DNA of 64,000 nt from Mycobacterium sp. Root135. GTDB taxonomy: Bacteria; Actinomycetota; Actinomycetes; Mycobacteriales; Mycobacteriaceae. The notes under the pieces are model-generated. The model was not told the origin of the DNA. It did not search any database and saw only the letters and a list, made by a program, of their open reading frames with translations. This document shows positions 51,912-60,910 of the stretch, piece after piece; position 1 is the first letter of the stretch; every line of letters starts with the position of its first letter. Position numbers and translations under genes: made by a program. The stretch covers positions 248,001 to 312,000 of the forward strand of contig NZ_LMEZ01000009.1 of assembly GCF_001426545.1 (NCBI RefSeq). The letters are read 5' to 3'.

Positions 51912-53111
51912 TCAGCGTTCGGCGCGCTGGTAGGCCGTGACGACGGCGGCCCCGCCGAGCCCTATGTTGTGCTGAAGGGCGGCGGTCACACCGTCGACCT
52001 GACGCTTGTCGGCGGTACCGCGCAGCTGCCACGTCAGCTCGGCGCACTGCGCCAACCCCGTCGCGCCGAGGGGGTGGCCCTTCGAGATCAGCCCGCCCGA
52101 GGGGTTGACCACCCAGCGGCCGCCGTAGGTGGTGTCGCCGTCGTCGATCAACCGGGGCGCCTCACCGTCCCCGCACAACCCCAGCGCCTCGTACAGCAAC
52201 AGCTCGTTGGCGCTGAAGCAGTCGTGCAGTTCGATGACCTGGAAGTCCTCGGGGCCGAGCCCGGATTGGTCGTAAACCTGTTTGGCCGCTTGGACGTTCA
52301 TGTCGTGGCCGATGATGTTGGCGGCGCTGCCGTCGAACGTGCTGGCAAAGTCCGTCGTCATCGACTGACCGACGATCTCCACGGCCTGGCCCGCGAGCCC
52401 GTGGTCGTCCACGAACTGCTCACTCACCACGATCGCCGCGCCAGAACCGTCCGAGGTCGGCGAGCACTGCAGCTTGGTCAACGGGTCCGAGATCATCCTG
52501 GCGCCGAGGATGTCGTCGAGGCTGTACTCGTCCTGAAACTGTGCGTACGGGTTGTTCACCGAATGCTTGTGGTTCTTGTAGCCGATCTTCGCGAAGTGCT
52601 CGGCGGTGCTGCCGTACTTCTTCATGTGCTCGCGCCCCGCCGCGCCGAACATCCACGGCGCCACCGGGAATGCGAACTCGTCGATCGCCGCGAGTGCCTT
52701 GACGTGGTTGCCGAGCGGTGACTCGCGGTCCTGGGCGCCACCGCCGAGCGAACCGGGTTGCATCTTCTCGAAACCAAGGGCGATGGCGCAGTCGGCGAGA
52801 CCGCCGCGGATCGACTGCGCCGCCAGGTACAGCGCCGTCGAGCCGGTGGAACAGTTGTTGTTCACGTTGACGATCGGGACGCCAGTCATGCCGAGTTCGT
52901 AGAGCGCCCGCTGACCGGATGTCGAGTCACCCGAGCAGTATCCGACGTAGCCCTGCTCGACCGCGTCGTAGGAGATGCCCGCATCCTCGAGAGCCTTGGT
53001 GCCCGACTCCTTGGCCATCTGCGGGTAGTCCCACCCCTCCCGTGAGCCGGGCTTTTCGAACTTCGTCATCCCCACCCCGACGACGAAAACCCTGTTCTTG
53101 CTCTTGGCCAT
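51912..53111 (-). CDS. SCP2-type thiolase (lipid-transfer protein, Rv1627c-like)
   Basis: 399 aa, RBS GAAGGAGA. Thiolase fold of the nonspecific lipid-transfer/SCP-x group: nucleophile region NVNNNCSTGSTALYLAAQSI, LHDCFSANELLLYEALG, and C-terminal GGLISKGHPLGATGLAQ (catalytic His). Such proteins act as thiolases or aldolases in sterol side-chain or fatty-acid degradation. Convergent with fadD14. Confidence 0.88.
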   Translation of the reverse strand: MAKSKNRVFVVGVGMTKFEKPGSREGWDYPQMAKESGTKALEDAGISYDAVEQGYVGYCSGDSTSGQRALYELGMTGVPIVNVNNNCSTGSTALYLAAQSIRGGLADCAIALGFEKMQPGSLGGGAQDRESPLGNHVKALAAIDEFAFPVAPWMFGAAGREHMKKYGSTAEHFAKIGYKNHKHSVNNPYAQFQDEYSLDDILGARMISDPLTKLQCSPTSDGSGAAIVVSEQFVDDHGLAGQAVEIVGQSMTTDFASTFDGSAANIIGHDMNVQAAKQVYDQSGLGPEDFQVIELHDCFSANELLLYEALGLCGDGEAPRLIDDGDTTYGGRWVVNPSGGLISKGHPLGATGLAQCAELTWQLRGTADKRQVDGVTAALQHNIGLGGAAVVTAYQRAER

Positions 53112-53159
53112 GGACTTCTCCTTCGCGACGCTGCGTTTCTCGCAACATAACAGCGCGGC

Positions 53160-54890
53160 TCAGCTGTAGTTCAGCCACCAATCGTGAAGGCCGCTCATGT
53201 CACCGCTCTGGATGTCGGCCAACAGCAGGTCGTCGTCCTGCGTCCACACGATGTCGGCGTTGCCCTGATACGTGCCGCAGGCCAGCGATCCGGCGACCAC
53301 GTCGGGGCTGGCCTGGTAGTGCCAGGTGATCGGCGACTCGGCGTCCGCACCAGGGCAGCGCTGCAGTTCGTCGTTCTCCTGGATCGAAGACTCGAACTGC
53401 CGGCTCAGCGAGTTCTTGTTCGGGAAGATCGAGTACCGCGCGGCGGCGGGGCCGCCCGATTGCGCGGACTCGCGGCAGTCGACGGTCGCCAGCGCACCCG
53501 GCGCAGGCGGAATCGCCTTCTCGCACACGCTCGTCGGGTATCCGGGCGGGAGTAGGGCCATCAACTGGGCGTCGAAGCCGCTGGGGTCGCCGGCATCGGT
53601 CGTCCTCGGAGCCGTAGTGCGTGACGTCGACGGCCGCTCGCGTGCCGTCGATGTCTTCTTGGACGTCGTGGTCGTCGGTCCGTCCGCGGTGTCGGATCTG
53701 GTCAGCATGAACGTGCCGATCGCACCGAGCACGAGGACCGCGACGGCGGCCGCGACGGCGATCGGAACCCACGGAGTCTTCCTGCGGCCCAACGGGTTCT
53801 GGCCAGGGGGTGGTTGCTGCCACGGCGGTAGGCCGCCGGGCGGCGGGGGTGGCGGACCGCCGGGATAGCCGTACGGGGGAGGAGGCGGTGGCGGGAAGGA
53901 GCCGGGCGGCGGCGGTGGAAAGGGCGTCGCCCCGTACGCGCGCGGGTAGGGCGGTGGCGGCAGCGGGGCGGCCATCGTGGCCCCCTGGCTGGGCGGCACG
54001 TCACCCGGTCTCGAGGCCTCGCTGCGTTGCAGGATCGACGCCGCCTGATCCTGGTCGCGCAGCGTCAAGGCGTCGGTGGCCGCGGACGCGAGATCGCCTG
54101 CGGTGGTGAAGCGTTCGGCAGGCTTCTTCGCCATACCGCGGGCAATCACCTGGTCGAAGGTCGGCGGAATGCCGGGCCGCTGAAGGCTGGGCCGGGGGAT
54201 CGGTTGCACGAGGTGGCCGGTGATGACGACGCTGACGCTGTCCCCGGCGTACGGCGGTGAGCCGGCGAGGCATTCGTACAGCACGCAGGCCAGCGCGTAG
54301 ACGTCGGCGCGGGAGGTGACCTCGTCACCCGAGAAGCGTTCCGGCGCCATGTAGGCGTAGGTGCCGACCGCCGTGCCGAGTTCGGTGAGCTTCTCGTCGC
54401 TCTTGGCGCTGGCGATGCCGAAGTCCACCAGGTAGGCGAAGTCGTCACCGGTGATCAGGATGTTCTCGGGCTTGACGTCGCGGTGCATGATGCCGCTCGC
54501 GTGGGCGGCGTCGATGGCCGAGGCGACCTGGCGCACGATCGCGACCGCGCGGGCCGGCGTGATCGGACCGAAGTTCTGCAGCAGCCTGCGCAGATCGGAC
54601 CCGGTGATCATTCGCATGTCGACGAACAGCACGCCGTCGATCTCGCCGTAGTCGTGGATCGGCACGACGTGCGGCTCCTGAAGGCGGCCAGCCGAGTGCG
54701 CCTCCCGCTGGAGACGCTTGCGGAACACCGGATCGTGAGAAACGCCCTCGGGCAACAGCTTCAGGGCCACGATGCGGTCCTTCTCGGTGTCCTCGGCCTC
54801 GTAGACCTCGCCCATCCCGCCCTTGCCGATCAGCCGCAGCAGGCGGTAGTGGCCAAACATCGTGCCTTCGCGCGATTTCGGCTCGGTCAT
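53160..54890 (-). CDS. Membrane Ser/Thr protein kinase (PknF/PknI-like)
   Basis: 576 aa. Kinase domain 15-270: IGKGGMGEVYEAED, catalytic K44 (VALKLL), HRDVKPEN (136-143, D138), DFGIA (156), APE. A proline-rich juxtamembrane linker (about 308-365 with FPPPPPPPYGYPGGPPPPPP-like runs) precedes the transmembrane helix 374-396. The extracytoplasmic domain 397-576 has a Thr/Ser-rich stalk and four cysteines (CEKAIPP, VDCRES, RCPGADAE, LACGTYQG), a sensor found in PknF-like mycobacterial kinases. Ligand and substrates unknown. Confidence 0.9.
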   Translation of the reverse strand: MTEPKSREGTMFGHYRLLRLIGKGGMGEVYEAEDTEKDRIVALKLLPEGVSHDPVFRKRLQREAHSAGRLQEPHVVPIHDYGEIDGVLFVDMRMITGSDLRRLLQNFGPITPARAVAIVRQVASAIDAAHASGIMHRDVKPENILITGDDFAYLVDFGIASAKSDEKLTELGTAVGTYAYMAPERFSGDEVTSRADVYALACVLYECLAGSPPYAGDSVSVVITGHLVQPIPRPSLQRPGIPPTFDQVIARGMAKKPAERFTTAGDLASAATDALTLRDQDQAASILQRSEASRPGDVPPSQGATMAAPLPPPPYPRAYGATPFPPPPPGSFPPPPPPPYGYPGGPPPPPPGGLPPWQQPPPGQNPLGRRKTPWVPIAVAAAVAVLVLGAIGTFMLTRSDTADGPTTTTSKKTSTARERPSTSRTTAPRTTDAGDPSGFDAQLMALLPPGYPTSVCEKAIPPAPGALATVDCRESAQSGGPAAARYSIFPNKNSLSRQFESSIQENDELQRCPGADAESPITWHYQASPDVVAGSLACGTYQGNADIVWTQDDDLLLADIQSGDMSGLHDWWLNYS

Positions 54891-55034
54891 CTGCTGTCTC
54901 CTTGCGCCACGAACTGGGCACCCCGCGTGCCAGCAGTCACCCTAATGCCTGGTGAAGGCGGCTACCGGGAAACCCAAGCCCGGCCGTCACCGGCAATCCG
55001 GCAATGTCGCGGGACGGCGTCGTGTACACCTAAA

Positions 55035-55048
55035 TGGAACGTGTTCTA
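55035..55048. promoter_or_regulatory. KstR-like operator
   Basis: TGGAACGTGTTCTA fits the KstR consensus TnnAACnnGTTnnA exactly. It lies 26 bp upstream of the start at 55075. KstR represses cholesterol-catabolism genes in mycobacteria. Confidence 0.6.
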
Positions 55049-55074
55049 GTTTTTGGGCGACGACGGGAGTGGCG

Positions 55075-56130
55075 ATGGCGTTGCGAGTGGTGCAGTGGGC
55101 GACCGGCGGTGTCGGCGTCGCGGCGATCAAGGGTGTGCTCGAGCATCCCGACCTCGAACTGGTCGGTTGCTGGGTGCATTCGGAAGCCAAGAGCGGCAAG
55201 GACGTCGGCGAACTCATCGGCGTCGACCCGCTGGGAGTCACGGCGACCAACGACGTCGACGCGATCCTCGCCCTCGACGCCGACGCCGTGATCTACTCGC
55301 CGCTCATGCCCAACCCCGACGAGGTCACGGCGTTGCTTCGCTCGGGCAAGAACGTCGTGACGCCCGTCGGGTGGTTCTACCCCGGGGAGAAGGAGGCCGG
55401 TCCGATGCGGGCCGCCGCCCTCGACGGTGGCGTCACCCTGCACGGCACCGGCATCGCGCCGGGAGGCATCAGCGAGAAGTTCCCCCTGCTGTTCTCCATC
55501 ATGTCGACCGGCGTGACATTCGTTCGCGCCGAGGAGTTCTCGGACCTGCGGACCTACGACGCCCCCGACGTGCTGCGCTACGTGATGGGGTTCGGCGACA
55601 CGCCGGAGAAGGCGATGAGCGGCCCCATGCAGAAGCTGCTCGACGGCGGATTCATCCAGTCCGTCCGGATGTGCGTCGACGAATTGGGCTTCGCGGCCGA
55701 CCCGCAGATCCGGGCGACCCAGGAGATCGCGGTGGCGACCGCTCCCATCGATTCGCCGATGGGGCCCATCCAGCCGGGGCAGGTGGCTGCGCGAAAGTTC
55801 CACTGGGAGGCGCTCGTCGGCGACGAGGTCGTCGTCCGCGTCACCGTCAACTGGTTCATGGGACAGGAAAACCTCGATCCTCCATGGACTTTCGGCCCTG
55901 CGGGGGAGCGCTACGAGATGGAGTGCAAGGGCAACCCCGACTTCACCGTCACCGTAAAGGGCTTCCAGCCCGACAGCGTCGAGGAGGGGCTGGAGAGCAA
56001 CAACGGCATCGTCGCGACGGCAGCCCACTGCGTGAACTCGATCCCGGCGGTGTGCGCTGCCGCACCCGGCATCGCCACGTACCTCGACCTGCCGCTGATC
56101 AGCGGCAAGGCGGCGCCGCACCTGCGCTAG
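55075..56130 (+). CDS. Dihydrodipicolinate-reductase-like NAD(P)-binding protein (Rv1059-like)
   Basis: 351 aa, ATG with GGGAG upstream. Rossmann start ALRVVQWATGGVGVAAIKGV then VGCWVHSEAKSGKDVGELIG. It is longer than DapB and belongs to the mycobacterial family of amine-dehydrogenase/DapB-like proteins with unknown substrate. The KstR-like box in front and the lipid genes around it suggest a role in sterol or acyl-CoA metabolism. Its stop overlaps that of the convergent alcohol dehydrogenase by 3 bp. Confidence 0.8.
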   Translation: MALRVVQWATGGVGVAAIKGVLEHPDLELVGCWVHSEAKSGKDVGELIGVDPLGVTATNDVDAILALDADAVIYSPLMPNPDEVTALLRSGKNVVTPVGWFYPGEKEAGPMRAAALDGGVTLHGTGIAPGGISEKFPLLFSIMSTGVTFVRAEEFSDLRTYDAPDVLRYVMGFGDTPEKAMSGPMQKLLDGGFIQSVRMCVDELGFAADPQIRATQEIAVATAPIDSPMGPIQPGQVAARKFHWEALVGDEVVVRVTVNWFMGQENLDPPWTFGPAGERYEMECKGNPDFTVTVKGFQPDSVEEGLESNNGIVATAAHCVNSIPAVCAAAPGIATYLDLPLISGKAAPHLR

Positions 56131-57170
56131 GGCTGGACGAGGATCCTGATCGGGTCGCCGTCGGCGTTGTCGAGCTTCTCGATGCCCCTGGCGACGTCCT
56201 CCAGCGGCACGATGTCGCTGATCGAGCGGGACAGGTCGAGACGGCCCATCGACACCAAGGTGGCGAGCGTGCCGATGTCGGCGTTCTGGTAGCCCAGGTG
56301 GCCAAGCACTTGCCATTTGAGCAGGTTGAAGATCGCCGTCGAACCGATCGACGGGGCGTCGCCGCTCATCCCGATTCCCACCAGGCGGCCGCCGACGGTC
56401 AGGTTGCCAAGCGCCTGCTCGAACGTGGACTTGAGCCCGACGGCGTCGAACGCCACGTCGAGCTGGCGGCCACCGGTCGCGTCCCGAATCTTGTCGTGCA
56501 GCGCGTCGTCGCGCGCGTCGAACGCGAAGTCGGCGCCGACCGCCAGGGCGCGGTCGAGCACCGCCGGCTTGACGTCGACCGCGATGATCGGCGCCGCGCC
56601 GACCAGCCGGGCCAGTTGCACCACGTGCGTTCCGAGGCCTCCGACGCCCCACACGCCCACCGACTCGCCGATGCCGACCTTGCCGGTCCGCACGACGGCC
56701 CCGTACGGAGTGGACACCGCGTCGGCGAGGATCGCGGCCTGCTCGAGTGAGACGTTGTCGGGAATCCTGGTGAGCCCGAAGGCTTGTGCGACGGTGTACT
56801 CCGCCCATGCGCCGTCGTAGGCGAACGCCATCAGCCGGATTTGCAGGCAGTTGGAGACGTCACCGCGTCGGCAGTTGACGCACTCGAGGCACGGCCGGCC
56901 CGCGGCGACCACCACGCGGTCCCCCTCGGCCCATCCCGTCACACCCGGACCCAGCGCGGCAACGGTGCCCGACGCTTCATGCCCCTGGGTCACCACCGCC
57001 CGCTGCGAGGGAAAGGTGCCGTTGATCAGGCTGAGGTCGGAATGGCAGATGCCGCAGAACGCGACCTTGACCAGAACCTCGCCCTGGCCCAGTTCGGGGA
57101 TCGGGACGTCCTCCACCGCAATCTCTTTGGTGTCGGCGTAGAAGCGTTGCGCCCTCATCGTCTCAACCAT
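56127..57170 (-). CDS. Zinc-dependent alcohol dehydrogenase (AdhP-like)
   Basis: 347 aa. Catalytic zinc ligands in CGICHSD and GHEASGTVAALG; the structural zinc lobe CLECVNCRRGDVSNC has four cysteines. Rossmann motif VWGVGGLGTHVVQLA. Medium-chain ADH oxidising primary alcohols. Start ATG 57170 with GAAGGGA upstream; MRAQRF at 57158 is possible. A palindromic operator lies 22-41 bp upstream. Confidence 0.88.
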   Translation of the reverse strand: MVETMRAQRFYADTKEIAVEDVPIPELGQGEVLVKVAFCGICHSDLSLINGTFPSQRAVVTQGHEASGTVAALGPGVTGWAEGDRVVVAAGRPCLECVNCRRGDVSNCLQIRLMAFAYDGAWAEYTVAQAFGLTRIPDNVSLEQAAILADAVSTPYGAVVRTGKVGIGESVGVWGVGGLGTHVVQLARLVGAAPIIAVDVKPAVLDRALAVGADFAFDARDDALHDKIRDATGGRQLDVAFDAVGLKSTFEQALGNLTVGGRLVGIGMSGDAPSIGSTAIFNLLKWQVLGHLGYQNADIGTLATLVSMGRLDLSRSISDIVPLEDVARGIEKLDNADGDPIRILVQP

Positions 57171-57191
57171 GTCGTTCCCTTCGCCAGAGGT

Positions 57192-57211
57192 CTGGTACCA
57201 GAGGGTACCAG
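57192..57211. promoter_or_regulatory. Inverted repeat in the adh/patatin divergent promoter
   Basis: CTGGTACC-AGAG-GGTACCAG, 8-bp perfect arms; it also reads as two GGTACCAG direct repeats 10 bp apart (57194 and 57204). It lies in the 77-bp gap between starts at 57170 and 57248 and probably binds a regulator of both. Confidence 0.55.
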
Positions 57212-57247
57212 GACTGGCTCGAACGCCACCTGGCACACTCGGCACCC

Positions 57248-58102
57248 GTGACGAAACGTGGGCTCGTGTTGGCCGGTGGCGGACTAGCGGGCATTGCCTG
57301 GGAAACCGGCGTGCTGCTGGGAATCTCCGACGTGGCGCCCGAGGCGGCGCGCGCACTGCTCGACGCCGACGTCCTGCTCGGCACGTCGGCCGGGTCGACG
57401 GTCGCCGCGCAGCTCGGCAGCGGCACCAGCCTCGAGACGCTGTTCGACGCCCAGGTCGCCGCCGAAACCCACGAGCTCGTCCCCGGGGCGAGCATCGACG
57501 ACGTCATGCAGCTCTTCGCCGGGGCCATGGCGTCACCCGACGCCACGCTCGAGGAGAGACTGCGCCACATCGGCGCCGTCGCGGTCACCGCCGACACCGT
57601 CCCGGAACCCGTCCGCCGGGCCGTCATCGGACATCGCCTGCCGTCGCGGGAGTGGCCCGACCGGGTGCTGCGGGTCACGGCGATCGACGTCGAGACCGGC
57701 GAGCTGGTGATCGTCGACCGCGACTCGGGCATCGGACTCGTCGACGCCGTCGCCGCGAGCTGCGCGGTGCCCGGGGTATGGCCACCCGTGACGGTCGGCG
57801 ACCGCCGATTCATGGACGGGGGCGTCGGCAGCACCGTCAACCTGACCGCCGCGACGGACTGCGACGTGGTCGTCGTCCTGGTGCCGTCGAGCGAGTCGGC
57901 GCCGACGCCGTTCGGCGCGGGCGCAGCGGACGAGATCGCGGGCTTCCCCGGCGAGACGCTCGCCGTCTTCGCCGACGACGACTCGATCGCCGCCTTCGGT
58001 CCCAACCCACTCGACCCGGCCTGCCGGATTCCGTCGGCGAACGCCGGTCGCGCGCAAGGGCGCAGGCGCGCAGACGCGGTCGCGCGGTTCCTAGGCGTGT
58101 GA
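57248..58102 (+). CDS. Patatin-like phospholipase (Rv1062-like)
   Basis: 284 aa. Oxyanion motif GGGLAGIAWE (10-19), nucleophile S47 in GTSAGS, catalytic Asp in FMDGGVGST (about 191-199). Ser-Asp dyad patatin fold. It is the first of two neighbouring patatin-like genes; its 3' end overlaps the convergent second one by 12 bp. Confidence 0.88.
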   Translation: MTKRGLVLAGGGLAGIAWETGVLLGISDVAPEAARALLDADVLLGTSAGSTVAAQLGSGTSLETLFDAQVAAETHELVPGASIDDVMQLFAGAMASPDATLEERLRHIGAVAVTADTVPEPVRRAVIGHRLPSREWPDRVLRVTAIDVETGELVIVDRDSGIGLVDAVAASCAVPGVWPPVTVGDRRFMDGGVGSTVNLTAATDCDVVVVLVPSSESAPTPFGAGAADEIAGFPGETLAVFADDDSIAAFGPNPLDPACRIPSANAGRAQGRRRADAVARFLGV

Positions 58103-59065
58103 GGTTCGGGGCGCCAACGTGTCGAGCGCGGCCGCGGCCAACTCTTGACCGATCTCGATGACTTCCTCGGCGCGGTGGAACTCCAGGCTTCGCGCGACGG
58201 TGCGGGGCACCTCGATCAGCAGGTCCGGGGGATACGCCGCAAGGGTGTGTCGCATCAGCGCCGACTGCGCGATGTCGATGGCACGGTTGAGCACCTCGAA
58301 ACCACCGAGTCGCGGCACCACCGTCTCGGTGTGATCGTCGTGGTCGTCGACCTCGACCCCGTCGTTGGCGAACCGGCTGAGCACAGTCTTGGCGGCAGGG
58401 GTGTCGAGCAGTGAGCGGGCGGTGGTCGTGTCGAGCAGCGCCGTCGTGTTGCGCCACATCCGGCTGAGACGTTCGGTTGCCGGACCCGGCCCTGGGATTG
58501 GTTCGGGGGCGGCCCGGGAGGGATCGTCGCCGCCCAGACTGACCGCGATGATCAGATCGGCGTTGACCGCGGCCAGCGGCGCCATCGGCAGCGGGTCGAG
58601 GATGCCTCCGTCGGCCAGAAGTCTGCCGTCGAGCACGTGCGGCTTGATCACCCCCGGGATCGCGATCGACGCCCTGATGGCCGCGTCGACCGGCCCGCGC
58701 TGCAGCCACACCGACTTGCCCGCGATCAGGTCCGTGGCGACCGCCGTGAACGGAATCGGGAGATCCTCGATGGCGGCGTCACCGAGGATTTCGCGAACGG
58801 CGTCGAGGATCTTGTCGGCGCGCAGCACTCCCGCGGACGTCAGCGACGGGTCGAGCAGGCGCAGTACGGCCCGCTGGGTCAGGGACGTCGCCCACGCGGT
58901 GTATTCGTCGAGTTTGCCGGCGGCTTCGAGGCCACCCACCAGCGCTCCCATGGACGATCCCGCGATGCCGACGACGTCGTGACCGCGGTCGCGCAGTTCG
59001 TTGATCACCCCGATGTGCGCGTACCCCCTGGCACCGCCGCTGCCAAGACTGAGCGCCACTCGCAT
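58091..59065 (-). CDS. Patatin-like phospholipase, RssA type (Rv1063c-like)
   Basis: 324 aa from ATG 59065 (MRVALSLGSGGARGY). Oxyanion loop GSGGARG (8-14), S38 in GSSMG, Asp in LADGGILDPLP. A C-terminal helical extension follows (FEVLNRAIDIAQSALMRHTL). Esterase or phospholipase of unknown substrate. Confidence 0.88.
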   Translation of the reverse strand: MRVALSLGSGGARGYAHIGVINELRDRGHDVVGIAGSSMGALVGGLEAAGKLDEYTAWATSLTQRAVLRLLDPSLTSAGVLRADKILDAVREILGDAAIEDLPIPFTAVATDLIAGKSVWLQRGPVDAAIRASIAIPGVIKPHVLDGRLLADGGILDPLPMAPLAAVNADLIIAVSLGGDDPSRAAPEPIPGPGPATERLSRMWRNTTALLDTTTARSLLDTPAAKTVLSRFANDGVEVDDHDDHTETVVPRLGGFEVLNRAIDIAQSALMRHTLAAYPPDLLIEVPRTVARSLEFHRAEEVIEIGQELAAAALDTLAPRTSHA

Positions 59066-59117
59066 CGATCCATTGTCACCGGGTTGGTTCGCCGCGAAAA
59101 CGGCAACCCCGTCGAAC

Positions 59118-59486
59118 ATGATCGGACGACTTCGCTCCGTGGTGCTCGACACCAAGGATCCGCGGCAATTGGCAGCGTTCTACGCCGGTGTTCTCGGCGG
59201 GGACATCGAGGCGCAGGACGACACGTGGGTGGTGCTCACCGTCCCGACCCACGGGCGGTTGGCATTTCAGCTGGCACCCGACCACGAACCGCCTCGGTTC
59301 CCCGATCCGCAGGGATCACAGCAGTTTCACTTGGACGTGGAGGTGGACGACGTCGACGACGCGGAGTCAAAGGTGTTGTCGCTGGGCGCGACTCGCGTCA
59401 CCGATGCGATCGGCGAAGACGACTTCCGGGTTTACCGGGACCCGGCAGGACATCCGTTCTGCCTGGTGTTCAACGAGGCGGGTTAA
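59118..59486 (+). CDS. VOC family protein
   Basis: 122 aa. Single glyoxalase-like domain: VVLDTKDPRQLAAFYAGVLG, QFHLDVEVDDVDDAESKVLS, FRVYRDPAGHPFCLVF. This is the small VOC family common in actinobacteria (antibiotic-resistance or dioxygenase folds without a fixed reaction). Divergent from the RssA-type gene; stop overlaps the next gene by 4 bp. Confidence 0.85.
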   Translation: MIGRLRSVVLDTKDPRQLAAFYAGVLGGDIEAQDDTWVVLTVPTHGRLAFQLAPDHEPPRFPDPQGSQQFHLDVEVDDVDDAESKVLSLGATRVTDAIGEDDFRVYRDPAGHPFCLVFNEAG

Positions 59487-59692
59487 CAACCCACCCTGGC
59501 GAAGAAGGCGGCCGCGACCAGTCCGATGATCAGCGCGATGGTCGGTTGTCCGCTGGAGAGCGCCACGATCACGCCCGTGACGGCGCCGACGGCGATGGCC
59601 AACAGCAACAGGCCCATGAGGATCCGCATGCCGTTGATCGAGCCACCGGCCGCGCGAGGCGGTGCCAGCTTGGCGTTGTCGTGTCCGAACAT
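59483..59692 (-). CDS. Small membrane protein, unknown
   Basis: 69 aa from ATG 59692 (GGGAGG upstream). Two adjacent hydrophobic helices (about 22-45 MRILMGLLLLAIAVGAVTGV and about 50-66) and a terminal Cys. Not recognised. Confidence 0.55.
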   Translation of the reverse strand: MFGHDNAKLAPPRAAGGSINGMRILMGLLLLAIAVGAVTGVIVALSSGQPTIALIIGLVAAAFFARVGC

Positions 59693-59810
59693 GGGCCCTC
59701 CCAAAGTGATGAGGGACACATAGTACCGAACTTTGTGATCGGCGCCACAATCGTGTAGATCGGCTAACCGTTTGCGTGCCTTGGCTTTCGGACCCGCGTG
59801 ATTAAAAGGC

Positions 59811-60245
59811 TCAGCCGCAGAGGTCGTCGGCAGCCGCCTCGGCCGCCACGATGACCGCCGACTGCCTGGCGGGGGTCAACCCGGACCACGGCGTGCCGAA
59901 CGTGCCGGGCCCCGCCGCATCCGACTTCTGCACGCTCTCCAGGTACGGCTCGAATTGCGTCTTCTGGTCACCGCCGCGCTCCTGCATCCACACCTTCGCA
60001 GCGTGACAGGCCTGGAAGTACTCGTCCTCCGTCGACTCCGCGGGGGCGCCGACGGCGGTCGTGACGCCGTTCGCGGACACTCCGGTGGCGCCGGGCTCGG
60101 CTGTGTGGGTCTGCAGGCTCGTCGTGGTCGTCGCACTGGCGGCCGCCGTCGACGACGGTGCCGAAGCGGCGCCGTCGGAACCGGACGAGCAGCCGGCGAG
60201 GAGGGCCGCGACGGCTGCCACGGCGAAAGTCGGGTAGCTGCGCAT
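59811..60245 (-). CDS. lpqV: Lipoprotein LpqV
   Basis: 144 aa. Lipobox LLAGC (Cys19) after a signal sequence; Ser/Ala/Thr-rich linker; conserved domain GVSANGVTTAVGAPAEST, EDEYFQACHAAKVWM and a C-terminal LTPARQSAVIVAAEAAADDL. These motifs match my memory of M. tuberculosis LpqV (Rv1064c), and the neighbours also match. Cell-surface anchored; function unknown. Confidence 0.8.
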   Translation of the reverse strand: MRSYPTFAVAAVAALLAGCSSGSDGAASAPSSTAAASATTTTSLQTHTAEPGATGVSANGVTTAVGAPAESTEDEYFQACHAAKVWMQERGGDQKTQFEPYLESVQKSDAAGPGTFGTPWSGLTPARQSAVIVAAEAAADDLCG

Positions 60246-60278
60246 GCTGCCAATCTATGCAACACTCGCCAACGTGCT

Positions 60279-60304
60279 GGAACGGACGAGCTGTCGGGAG
60301 TGTT
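60279..60304 (+). promoter_or_regulatory. Possible ECF-sigma promoter
   Basis: GGAAC (60279-60283), 18-bp spacer, GTT (60302-60304), 67 bp upstream of the dioxygenase start. Resembles SigE/SigH-type promoters. Short motif, weak on its own. Confidence 0.3.
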
Positions 60305-60370
60305 GTCGGGCGTAACGCCTGACCCCCCAACCGTCCCGTAAATCCTGGTCCACCCTGGAGCTTCCCTCAC

Positions 60371-60910
60371 ATGTCTCTTGCCTTTCAGTCCGTCGTCGCC
60401 CCCACCCGACTTCGCGTCCCCGATCTGCTGCAGGCCACCGACGTAGCCGCCGACCACGTGTTGTCCGGTCGCTACGACCACGTCCTGCCCGTCGGTGGCC
60501 CGCCCACCGACGAGCGCTGGTTCACCCGCCTGCACGGCGACGACGAGCTGGACGTGTGGCTCATCAGCTGGGTGCCCGAGCGGTCCACCGAACTCCACGA
60601 TCACGGCGGTTCGCTTGGCGCCCTCACGGTCGTGTCCGGGGCGCTCGTCGAAACCCGTTGGGACGGCGGCGCACTGCGGGAGCGCCGTCTCGACGCCGGG
60701 GACCAGGCCGGGTTCCCGCTCGGTTGGGTGCACGACGTCGTCTGGGCGCTGTCCAAGCCCGCGCGCATCGCCCGTCCAGCCCCGACGCCTACCCTGAGCG
60801 TGCACGCCTACTCGCCCCCGCTGACCGCGATGTCGTACTACGAGGTCACCGACCGGAACACCCTGCGGCGGGACCGGACCGAGCTGACGGACAAGCCCGA
60901 GGGGGACTAA
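60371..60910 (+). CDS. Cysteine dioxygenase family protein (Rv1065-like)
   Basis: 179 aa. Cupin with metal ligands in TELHDHGGSLGAL and the later His (GWVHDVVW, SVHAYSPP). Cysteine dioxygenases oxidise cysteine to its sulfinate. It is followed with a 1-bp overlap (TAATG) by a rhodanese gene, a pairing that fits thiol/sulfane-sulfur metabolism and is conserved in mycobacteria. Confidence 0.82.
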   Translation: MSLAFQSVVAPTRLRVPDLLQATDVAADHVLSGRYDHVLPVGGPPTDERWFTRLHGDDELDVWLISWVPERSTELHDHGGSLGALTVVSGALVETRWDGGALRERRLDAGDQAGFPLGWVHDVVWALSKPARIARPAPTPTLSVHAYSPPLTAMSYYEVTDRNTLRRDRTELTDKPEGD

